Shown: positions 36,201 through 42,323 of the stretch, in pieces
Layout of the letters: the number at the start of each line of letters is the position of its first letter
Position numbering within the stretch: the first letter of the stretch is position 1
From: Polaromonas sp. A23
GTDB lineage: Bacteria > Pseudomonadota > Gammaproteobacteria > Burkholderiales > Burkholderiaceae_C
Assembly (NCBI RefSeq): GCF_002001015.1
Contig: NZ_MUNO01000010.1
Location: 62,001-126,000 of the forward strand
Length of the DNA stretch: 64,000 nucleotides
Direction of reading: 5' to 3'
The notes under the pieces: model-generated
Seen by the model: the letters and a program-made list of their open reading frames with translations, nothing else
Told to the model about the DNA's origin: nothing
Databases searched by the model: none
Translations under genes and position numbers: made by a program

Positions 36201-39200
36201 GCTGCCATCCAGGTCCACGACTGGCGCATCGTTCACAGGATTAACATTGACCGTCGAGGCAATGGAAAGTGCGGTGGTATTCACGCCACCATTTGCCGTC
36301 CCGCCGTCATCGGTAATTTGCGTCAGCGTGAACACCCTGTTTCCATCACTCGGGTTGTCTATGCTGGTATTTTGGTAGGTAATGCCGTTGACGAGGGTCT
36401 GCGTGGCGGCGTTGGCAAGAGTTCCACCGCTCAACACCACGGTTGCCGTGCCGGAAACAATGGTGACGCTGTAAGTCATTCCATTGGTAGTCGTGGTTCC
36501 TGACGTATCAGCACCCAGTGTGATGGTTGTTCCGTCCACCACGATCTGCTCGTTGGCGCCGTTGAGCAAACCGCTGACCGTGAAAGTGAGCCCGGTGACC
36601 GATTGGGTGGCCTCCACAGCACTGACCGTCGCACCACTGAATACCGATACCGCCGCAGCCTGCGTCGAACCAGCACCCTCGGTGAAGGTCGGATTGGAAG
36701 CTGTGGCAGTCAAGGTTGGCGCATCATTCACCGCCGCAATATCCAAGGTGACGGTATCCACATCGGTCAGGGTACCGCCTGTGCCAGTGTTACCCAGATC
36801 AGATGTGGTGACCGTCAAGACCACACTGCCGTTCACATTGGAAGCCGTCAGATAGGTCACATTGGACGCCGCAATGAAAGCGTTGATGTTGGCTTGTGTT
36901 CCAGCCAGAACCAAACTGCCGGTACCAGACCCGGTTACGGTCACACCGCCGCTGGAAATGGCTGCCAACGTACCCGTCGGAGCACTCAGGGTTACGTTCA
37001 TCGTACTGGACGATGCGTCAACATCGCCGATGCTGATGCCGGTGATGACAGTCGCGACATCTTCCGTGCCTGCGATGGAAACAGGCACCGTGTTCACCGG
37101 AGCGTCGTTGATGGCAACGACGGTAATCCCGACTGTGTCCACGTCGGTCAACGCACCTCCACCAACGTTTCCATTGTCATTGGTTGTCATTGTCAGTGTG
37201 TCTGCACCGTTGTAATTGGCGTTCGGCACATAGGTGACGTTGGACGCAAGCGTTGCATTGATTTGCGCCACGGTGCCGATTAGCGTGACAGTACCTGTTC
37301 CGCTGTTGGCAATACTGGCCGTGCCACCGGTGACTGTCAAAGTACCGTTCGCCACAGCGAGCGTAACAGTCATGGAGCCGACGTTGCCGTCGGCCGCATC
37401 GGAAATCGTCAACCCGGTAATCGCTTTGTTGGTGTCTTCGTCGGTCGTCTGCGCAACCGTCACTGTATTGACCGGTGTGTCGTTCACCGGCGTAATGTTG
37501 AGCGTAATGACATCAGTGTCGCTGAGTGCTCCGCCGGTACCAGTGTTGCCACCGTCATTGGTGGTCATAGTCATGACAACGCTGCCGTTTGCATTGGCGG
37601 CCGTGGTGTAGATCACCCCGGAGCCTGCAATGAAGCTGTTGATGTCGGTTTGCGAGCCTGTCAAAGTCAGTGTATTGCTGCCGGAACCGGCGACGGTCAC
37701 ACCACCGCTGGTCGTTGCCGTAAAGGTTCCAGCTGGTACGCTCAATGTGACGGTAATCACACCCGCTGCGACGTCAACATCGCTGACGCTGATACCGGTA
37801 ATTGCGGTCGGCACGTCCTCGGTAATCGAAATCGAACCGGCAACCACATTGACCGGGGCATCATTAACGGCGGTCACAGTGACATCAACGGTAGCGGTCT
37901 CGACTGCGCCGCCCGACGTCACCGTATAGGTAAACGATGCGAGGCCAACGTAGTCAGCAGCCGGTGTAAAGATCAGTTGGCCGCTGGTATTCAGACTGAC
38001 GGTACCGTTTGCCACAGCAACAGCGGAGCCACCGGCGGTAATCGCCAGACCTCCCACTGATGTAATTGTTCGACCAGCATTCTCAAAGCTGTCATTGGTG
38101 AGCACGCTAATGGTGATTGGCGTGTCTTCCGCTGTTGTTGCCGTATCGTTGGCTATATCAACAGTAGGAGAGACCGTGATACTGACCGTATCCACATCGG
38201 TCAACGCGCCACCGCCGACGTTGCCGCCATCATTGGTCGTCATCGTCAACGTTTCTGTGCCGTAGAAATCTGCCGTCGGCACATAATTCACCGTCGCGGC
38301 CAGTGTCGCGTTGATCTGGGCCACTGTGCCAGTCAATGTTACTGTGCCGGTGCCGCTATTGGTAATGGTGGCTGTTCCGCCACTCACCGTCAACATGCCG
38401 TTGGCCACAGCCAGGGTCACAGTCATAGTGCCACTGTTGCCGTCAATTGCATCCGAAATCGACAATCCGGTGATGGCTTGGGTAACTTCCTCGCTGGTCG
38501 TCTGCGCGCCCGGAACTGTGTTGACCGGCGCATCATTGACCGGGTCGACCGTGATGGCAACCGTGTCGGTGGCATTCGAGAAAGCTGTGGTTCCGCCATT
38601 GGTGGAAGTATCGACCTTGGTTCCCGCCGTTCCGGAAGTTTGATCCCAGGCACGAATCGTCAGGCCGGTTGTTACCGTCCCGGTGTAGTTCGCATTTGGC
38701 TGAAAGTAGATACGCGTATTGGCGTTTGATGCCAAGAGCAAGGAACTGGCGTTGCCCACGGCGCCAACTGCTATCCAGTTCGTCCCGCCATTGGTTGAGT
38801 AGTACCAGGTGCCATTGGTAGCATCGGCTGCTGTAATCGCGATCCCTTGGATTGCACTGCCATCAGCATCTGTGCTGCCACCCAACAGGGTCGAGATCAA
38901 GCTACCCACGGCACCGGATGGCGTAGCCGCATCTTCATTGACACTCGTTAACGTCAGGGCGGTGTTTGCCAGCACGGCCGCGTCTTCTGCGCCGTTGATG
39001 GTCACCGTGATGGTCTGGGTGCTGCCGTTCGTGGCCGTGTAGGTGATCGTGTCCGTCGTGCTCTGGCCCACGTCCAGGAACTGCACCGCCGCGTTGTTCA
39101 GCGTGTAGGTCCAGGTCCCGCCCGACAGCACGAAGCTGCCGTAGCCGTTGCCCCCGGCCGTGCTGGCCACGTTGGCAAAGCTCACCGGCTGGTCATTCGT

Positions 39201-40148
39201 GTCGACGTCGCTGATGCTCAAGGCGCCGCTGGCCGTCGCCGCGCCGTCTTCGGCCACCGTCCCCACAAACACGCCGCCTATCACGGCCGCGTCTTCTGCG
39301 CCGTTGATGGTCACCGTGATGGTCTGGGTGCTGCCGTTCGTGGCCGTGTAGGTGATCGTGTCCGTCGTGCTCTGGCCCACGTCCAGGAACTGCACCGCCG
39401 CGTTGTTCAGCGTGTAGGTCCAGGTCCCGCCCGACAGCACGAAGCTGCCGTAGCCGTTGCCCCCGGCCGTGCTGGCCACGTTGGCAAAGCTCACCGGCTG
39501 GCTGGCCACCTGAGTACCGTCTTCGGCCACCGTGCCCACAAACACACCCGCTATCACCGGCGCAGCTTCTACAACAGGCTGCGAAATTACTCCTGGTGTG
39601 GGAGTCAACACCGGCGCCACCAAACTCTCTTCTGGAGATATACGGGCAATAATTTCGTCACCAACCGAGCGCCGATCAAGAGACGCATATTCATAACTCA
39701 ACGGGGCAAGCTGCTCGGCTGTTCTGAACAAACGAACAAAATTATTGCCGTCGTCTGGCCTGAAAGCGGTAGCACGACCATCAGAAGTCGAATTCACACC
39801 GGCCGATGTTTCCTGCAACAATCTGTCAAGGCTGCTACCCTCGTTAATCGCATTGAGAATAGTTGTCAGTTCTCCAACACGCGTCAGGAGAGCCCCGCTA
39901 TTCCCATCGGGCAACAAGTTGTCAAATACCGTGGAATCGAGGGTTACAGTTTCTCTGGAACGAAGAAGAAACTTTCCGCCCTGATCAAACGCTAGTTCCA
40001 CACGGCCGCCGGCCGTTGTAACGATTACCTCGCCCTCGAAAACAGGGTCGCCAAATCTGAGTTGACGCTGCTCACCTTCGGCATTTTGGGCAAACGCCAC
40101 CCCTTCAATCAAAACCACATTGCCCACAACTTTGGCTTCATTTGCCAT
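30216..40148 (-). CDS. lapA: Giant LapA-type RTX adhesin with N-terminal retention module
   Basis: A secreted surface adhesin of 3310 residues (3322 if a TTG at 40184 is the start). The N-terminal retention module (about 1-110: VVGNVVLIEGVAFAQNAEG, RQLRFGDPVFEGEVIVTTAG) is followed by a probable LapG site, TSAG, at 114-117. Next come two VCBS-like repeats with identical DNA and over a dozen cadherin/Ig-like units of about 100 residues starting NDAPVN and rich in EDT..AITGLSISDAD. The C-terminal 1000 residues carry a jellyroll-like segment (SHTITIQTTSPESGNGVGGY), a Calx-beta-like unit, a LamG/concanavalin-type domain (GQWTFDEGFGVPALNEY), five or six RTX nonapeptides (GGAGDDRLEGGAGSDIISGG) and a type I secretion tail. 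Most units lack aromatic and Cys residues, as in other extracellular stalks. Confidence 0.93.
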   Translation of the reverse strand: MANEAKVVGNVVLIEGVAFAQNAEGEQRQLRFGDPVFEGEVIVTTAGGRVELAFDQGGKFLLRSRETVTLDSTVFDNLLPDGNSGALLTRVGELTTILNAINEGSSLDRLLQETSAGVNSTSDGRATAFRPDDGNNFVRLFRTAEQLAPLSYEYASLDRRSVGDEIIARISPEESLVAPVLTPTPGVISQPVVEAAPVIAGVFVGTVAEDGTQVASQPVSFANVASTAGGNGYGSFVLSGGTWTYTLNNAAVQFLDVGQSTTDTITYTATNGSTQTITVTINGAEDAAVIGGVFVGTVAEDGAATASGALSISDVDTNDQPVSFANVASTAGGNGYGSFVLSGGTWTYTLNNAAVQFLDVGQSTTDTITYTATNGSTQTITVTINGAEDAAVLANTALTLTSVNEDAATPSGAVGSLISTLLGGSTDADGSAIQGIAITAADATNGTWYYSTNGGTNWIAVGAVGNASSLLLASNANTRIYFQPNANYTGTVTTGLTIRAWDQTSGTAGTKVDTSTNGGTTAFSNATDTVAITVDPVNDAPVNTVPGAQTTSEEVTQAITGLSISDAIDGNSGTMTVTLAVANGMLTVSGGTATITNSGTGTVTLTGTVAQINATLAATVNYVPTADFYGTETLTMTTNDGGNVGGGALTDVDTVSITVSPTVDIANDTATTAEDTPITISVLTNDSFENAGRTITSVGGLAITAGGSAVAVANGTVSLNTSGQLIFTPAADYVGLASFTYTVTSGGAVETATVDVTVTAVNDAPVNVVAGSISITEDVPTAITGISVSDVDVAAGVITVTLSVPAGTFTATTSGGVTVAGSGSNTLTLTGSQTDINSFIAGSGVIYTTAANANGSVVMTMTTNDGGNTGTGGALSDTDVITLNITPVNDTPVNTVTVAQTTDEDTNKAITGLTISDAADGNVGSMTVTLAVANGTLTVTGGTASIANSGTGTVTLIGTVAQINATLASNVTYVPNANYNGADTLTMTTNDNGNVGGGALTDVDTVGITVVAINDAPVNTVPVSIAGTEDVATVITGISIGDVDASSSTMNVTLSAPTGTLAAISSGGVTVTGSGTGSLVLAGTQANINAFIAASNVTYLTASNVNGSVVLTVTTSDLGNTGTGGTLTDVDTVTLDIAAVNDAPTLTATASNPTFTEGAGSTQAAAVSVFSGATVSAVEATQSVTGLTFTVSGLLNGANEQIVVDGTTITLGADTSGTTTTNGMTYSVTIVSGTATVVLSGGTLANAATQTLVNGITYQNTSIDNPSDGNRVFTLTQITDDGGTANGGVNTTALSIASTVNVNPVNDAPVVDLDGSASGTGYATTFFDNVSNPIAIADADILITDLDHSTLTGATITIGTGRQGTDVLTFTNTASITGSAYNSTTGVLTLSGTDTLANYMTAIRSMRFDSTSTNNSTRTVSVVVTDGVTASTAANTTITINGSTSAPVAVAASATGNEDDPAGIPITLNASDPNGTINNFRVTVLPANGTLYTDAAMTQAVVLNANIAVTPLATQSLTLYFKPNANYNGAPTFSYRALDNAGNLSTTVTGTITVTAVNDAPVNTVTAAFAGTEDTNRAITGLSISDAADGNTGTITVTLTVTNGTITVAGSGATITNNNTSTVTLTGTVANINTRLSAVTYVPTADFNGAAVLTMTTDDGGNVGGGALTDVDTVTITLAAVADITNDAVTTTEDTPLSFNVITGTSGATADTFENAGRVVTAVTQGANGTVGFTAAGVLTYTPNANYSGNDSFTYTVTSGGVTETATVNVTVSAINDAPVNSTPASITVTEDVASVITGISISDADASGSTMTVTFGVPAGTLSAVSAGGVTVAGSGTGSLVLTGTQANINSFIAASAVTYTTAANANGTVTLAVTTSDLGNTGAGGTLTDVDTITLNITAVNDAPILDLDGSVAGTGYVAAYTENGTGVQITDSDMTLSDDATNLASATVTLTNWQAGDVLAIGSIPAGITYTLSGPNNNILTLSGAATVADYQVALRAITYSSTSENPNTTPRTITVVVNDGLVDSGTATTTVNVTAINDAPVLDLDGNAAGTDFSNYFIRSVGPAPTPVRIADLDDVISDADNANLTGATITLTNWQTSDVLAVGGLPSGITAVISGANNNIVTLSGSASVANYQTALQAITFTNASTTASLTARSFTVTVTDGVTVSNTANATVNVATSGDPIAAVASSTGNEDAVGGIPITLSAVDPNGTVSTFTLSSVPANGTLYTDAGMTQAVATSTAYAASGGSLTLYFQPTTHWAGSTTFNFFATDNSSANSTSTVATVNVTAVADTPSLTVNNSLTQVFNTSWESVGALTATSDDTNNATHAMGTAAIEGWSLTTPAVADTVGTSGGTQVSQFYFNADGDQILNSNSATLYTAAGMLGSTTGGDAQRVFLHLDNAVNGVSALNPNYQTPAITRTINVTDINHVYQLSLNYAPDAAPTANTGFQVLVDGVVVGTYTASAANSSLVWQAVRSGFSFATTGSHTITIQTTSPESGNGVGGYFDDIRLVEAQGAMQDNYLSANYGTVTRISLAGQVTAGLVDTDGSETLSLVITNMPGGSRIVSGATTYSPISGQVTIPYSALAAAYLMFPEDYSGRVDLGVTATSTESLNGATATNSQTLTFHIFQQGMSAGDPPLMAVVNDTTIVEGDYAMFDIRLGAQTANDVTVTLETTNGTATGADYGAGLQYSVNGGTTWANYTGAMVISSGKTSVLVRTTTTADGSIEGSETFTLTATVSSGPVINSVAVGTATILDLDSAPILQVRPVGQWTFDEGFGVPALNEYRNIIGTLADANTTNGNATPTWITGHATTSNTALQFDGKGASLSVDPAELDPITNSATVTFWIKTTQNATTDAAQFGGTDIGWNRPSVIGSEQNSAVNDAQWGWIDNTGHIALNVGNTAGAKSTTVISDDTWHFVAMTRNSTTGETQIWVDGVLENTVTATGLQGTITNVFGIGFTNGVNNDFSRNIANDKYLNAGVDDLRIYSNVLTNEQVRSIWETETNHHDVGIANDGGSFQFDVTARAFDTLTVSGLQSGWVVSDDSGHTATSTGITQFIDISTWSFDSPLTVTGITTAQSAMIDISATKGVHTVDQFLSLVSITNAYEGTGGNNTPTLTANSDFAFGNAGIDTLTGGAGDDRLEGGAGSDIISGGADRDLVIGGQDADTLTGGAGADIFAWELNDGGTAGAPVTDTVTDFDLATRAAGGDVLDLRDLLVGETAGSLLGQDNLANFLHFEKSGADTIVHISTTGGFASDPHTVGAPSGVVTGAEDQRIVLSGIDMIGAYTTDQQVIQDLLTKGKLNTD
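38973..39192 (-). repeat. 220-bp direct repeat in adhesin gene, second coding copy
   Basis: Base-for-base identical, as far as I can read, to 39282-39501, at a 309-bp (103-codon) period. It encodes a VCBS-like unit (FANVASTAGGNGYGSFVLSG, TWTYTLNNAAVQFLDVGQST). The other units in the gene have diverged strongly, so this pair is a recent duplication or has been homogenised by recombination. Confidence 0.9.
39282..39501 (-). repeat. 220-bp direct repeat in adhesin gene, first coding copy
   Basis: Identical partner of 38973-39192. The protein context differs just upstream: this first copy reads EDGTQVASQPVSF, while the second reads EDGAATASGALSISDVDTND before QPVSF. The first unit therefore lacks a block of about 13 residues, consistent with unequal recombination within the repeat. 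Confidence 0.9.
39798..39809 (-). other. Candidate LapG cleavage site (TSAG) in the adhesin
   Basis: The codons at 39809-39798 read Thr-Ser-Ala-Gly at the end of the retention module (LDRLLQETSAGVN), followed by a Gly/Asp/Asn-rich linker and FVRLFR. Pseudomonas LapA is cut between the alanines of TAAG. This position and flanking sequence fit, but the first Ala is Ser. The assignment follows from position; cleavage is not proven. Confidence 0.6.
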
Positions 40149-40235
40149 GGCGATTCCAGACGGAGTTATTACAATTGGATCCAATGTAGTCCGTTTGTTT
40201 TTCCGTGGGAACTGTACCGAGGTACTAGATCAAGG

Positions 40236-40895
40236 CTACCCCCGGGAAACCCCGGATACCTGGCCATTCACCACCAGGGATAGCTGGAGGCGATCTCGCA
40301 CATGAAGCTTTTCAAGGATGGCCCCTACGTGAGCTTTGACGGTGCGCTCCGTAATGCCAAGCGCCCTTGCAATTTCCTTGTTACTGGCGCCGGTGGCCAG
40401 AGTGAGGGCAACCTCTTTCTCCCTGTCGGTGAGCCCCTTAGACCAAGTTTGTCGAACGAAGGGCGCGGTAACGCCAGTAGCCACCTGGACGCGACTAGTC
40501 GCTCCAACCAACCGCTGCATTAAAGACTCGCCAATCCACAACCCCCCCTGCAACACAACTGCCGCCACCTGGACCAAGACCTGCGCTGCAGCATGGGTAT
40601 TGCAATAACCCCGCGCGCCAGCCGAAAAAGCCGCAAGGGCCTCGTCGTCTGTCGGTCGATCACTGAGTACAACGCAAGGAAGGAACCTCAAGCCAGGGGA
40701 AAGATGGTCTATTTGTTCAGCGACAGACACGCCCTGCTCGAGACGAAGCCAAACGACATTCACCTTGGCTGATTCCGATTGGGCTCTGGTAGTTTGAATC
40801 TTCCCTGCTTTTGCCGCCTCAAAGGCTTCGCTCCAGCGAGGGAGCATGCGGCCATGCGAACAAAGAAATAAATGCCCCGCGTCCTGTATACCCAC
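40236..40895 (-). CDS. LuxR-type regulator with degenerate receiver domain
   Basis: A 219-residue protein. The C-terminal LuxR/GerE helix-turn-helix is clear (KGLTDREKEVALTLATGASN, KEIARALGITERTVKAHVGA). The N-terminal 120 residues keep receiver-like strands (VVLSDRPTDDEALAAFSAGA, RGYCNTHAAAQVLVQVAAVV), but the first strand reads LFLCSHGRML without the acidic pair, and the expected phospho-Asp position is not evident. It is therefore probably an atypical, phosphorylation-independent regulator. It sits between the secretion genes and the adhesin gene, all co-directional, and likely regulates the locus. The 87-bp gap to the adhesin start at 40148 shows no terminator. Confidence 0.85.
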   Translation of the reverse strand: MGIQDAGHLFLCSHGRMLPRWSEAFEAAKAGKIQTTRAQSESAKVNVVWLRLEQGVSVAEQIDHLSPGLRFLPCVVLSDRPTDDEALAAFSAGARGYCNTHAAAQVLVQVAAVVLQGGLWIGESLMQRLVGATSRVQVATGVTAPFVRQTWSKGLTDREKEVALTLATGASNKEIARALGITERTVKAHVGAILEKLHVRDRLQLSLVVNGQVSGVSRG

Positions 40896-40907
40896 TGCTA
40901 TCTCGAT

Positions 40908-42323
40908 CTAACGCTCTGTAAAGGCTGCCTGCTTTGCCTTTAAAACGGGTTTTAGTAGATAGGACAATATGGATTTTTGGCCGGTAATGATATCTACCTC
41001 GGCCACCATGCCGGGAATAATAGGCAACCCCTCCCCCAGCTTGGACTTTTCAGTACGAACACGTACGGTATAAAAGGTGTTGCCACGCTCATCGGTGACG
41101 GAATCCGCCCCAATGAACTCAAGTTTGGCTTCGAGGCCCCCATAGATGGAAAAATCATAGGCCGTGAACTTCACCAATGCCCGGTCTCCCGGTCGCAAAA
41201 AGGCGATGTCTTTTGGCAATACCTTAGCCTCAAGCAACAAGTTTTCCTCCAGAGGCACGATCTCGATGATGTCTCTGCCAGGTTGAACCACGCCACCGAC
41301 AGTATTAACAAGAAGACGTTTGACCGTTCCCCTAACGGGTGAGCGCAGGGAAGACTTGTCCACCTTGTCTGCCAGACCAACCCCGCCAGCAGAACTCACA
41401 TTAAGCTTTGCGAGGGTTTCTGACAATTCCTTTCGAGCCTCACTCTGAAAATTCAGGGTGATTTCCTGGACCTTGCGCGAGGCTTCTTCAATGGCTGATT
41501 GTGTCTTGGAGATTTGAGCAGAAGCCATTTCCCGCTCCCCAAAAAAGCGACCTGTCTCGCGCTCCAACCTCAACAGCTCAACTTCCGATACCGCACCATC
41601 TTTCAGTAGTGGTTTGGTATATGACAGCTCCTTGGCGGACAGCTCATAAGCCCTAGACGCCTGTTCGCGCTTGGCACGCATCTCAACCAGCTCCTGCTGA
41701 CGCTGGGACAACTGCTGCCGAGCTATCGCCAACTGGGCATTCAAAGTCGACGTACTCGCCTCATAAGATCGAAATTCTTCCTCTACAGTCTTCGGTGCCT
41801 CGGCAGCGACTTCGGGCGGAGGAACGAAAGGCACCCCCTCCGCAAGAGCGCGCACTCTGGCCGCCTTGGCCAGTAACGCTAAATATTGCACCCGGTTTTC
41901 TTTCACCGACGAATCAAAGCGCGTCGTATCAATATTTACCAGTGCCTGCCCAGCGTCCACAACCTGACCTTCTTGAACCAGGATTTCGGAAACAACTCCA
42001 CCATCAAGGCTTTGCAGAACCTGTAACTGCCGGGAGGGAATAACTTTCCCCTCTCCTTTTGTAATTTCATCAACTTCCGAAAGACCTGCCCACAAAACCG
42101 CCAGAACAAATACCACGCCAAGACTATTCACCAACATGCGAGCTCGCAATGGCTCCTGTTCAATCATTGCCCGATCCGCATCGCCTCCAAACCCGGCATC
42201 CATGCGTCGATCATCCTGACGCCAAGTCGAAAGTGTGCGATCAAGACTGGGCTGCAGCGTTCGCCGGATCATTTCCAAAGCAGAAATGACGGGTCGCACC
42301 CAAGTGATCCATCTCGGCTTCAT
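40908..42323 (-). CDS. lapC: Type I secretion membrane fusion protein, HlyD family (LapC)
   Basis: This 471-residue inner-membrane adaptor links the ABC exporter to the TolC protein. A cytoplasmic N-terminal part of about 60 residues is followed by one membrane helix (MLVNSLGVVFVLAVLWAGL) and a biotinyl-lipoyl half (VLQSLDGGVVSEILVQEGQV, VDAGQALVNID). A long coiled coil (about 150-310), the second lipoyl half (SLRSPVRGTVKRLLVNTVGG) and a C-terminal beta domain that includes IIPGMVAEVDIITGQKSIL complete it, all canonical for HlyD/LapC. The gene overlaps the end of lapB by 4 bp and precedes the LuxR gene by 12 bp. Confidence 0.93.
   Translation of the reverse strand: MKPRWITWVRPVISALEMIRRTLQPSLDRTLSTWRQDDRRMDAGFGGDADRAMIEQEPLRARMLVNSLGVVFVLAVLWAGLSEVDEITKGEGKVIPSRQLQVLQSLDGGVVSEILVQEGQVVDAGQALVNIDTTRFDSSVKENRVQYLALLAKAARVRALAEGVPFVPPPEVAAEAPKTVEEEFRSYEASTSTLNAQLAIARQQLSQRQQELVEMRAKREQASRAYELSAKELSYTKPLLKDGAVSEVELLRLERETGRFFGEREMASAQISKTQSAIEEASRKVQEITLNFQSEARKELSETLAKLNVSSAGGVGLADKVDKSSLRSPVRGTVKRLLVNTVGGVVQPGRDIIEIVPLEENLLLEAKVLPKDIAFLRPGDRALVKFTAYDFSIYGGLEAKLEFIGADSVTDERGNTFYTVRVRTEKSKLGEGLPIIPGMVAEVDIITGQKSILSYLLKPVLKAKQAAFTER

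Noticed and set aside
33300-39550. Repetitive tract considered as CRISPR or satellite DNA
   Set aside because: The periodicity is about 300 bp, in frame, with diverged units of adhesin domains; no short direct repeats with unique spacers of uniform size.
30864-39984. Many plus-strand frames of 60-345 codons inside the adhesin region
   Set aside because: The adhesin is one uninterrupted minus-strand frame with coherent domains. The plus-strand frames are antisense products of its Thr/Val/Gly-rich repeats.
40149-40184. TTG start adding 12 residues to the adhesin
   Set aside because: No ribosome binding site; the ATG at 40148 begins directly at the retention module. It cannot be fully excluded.
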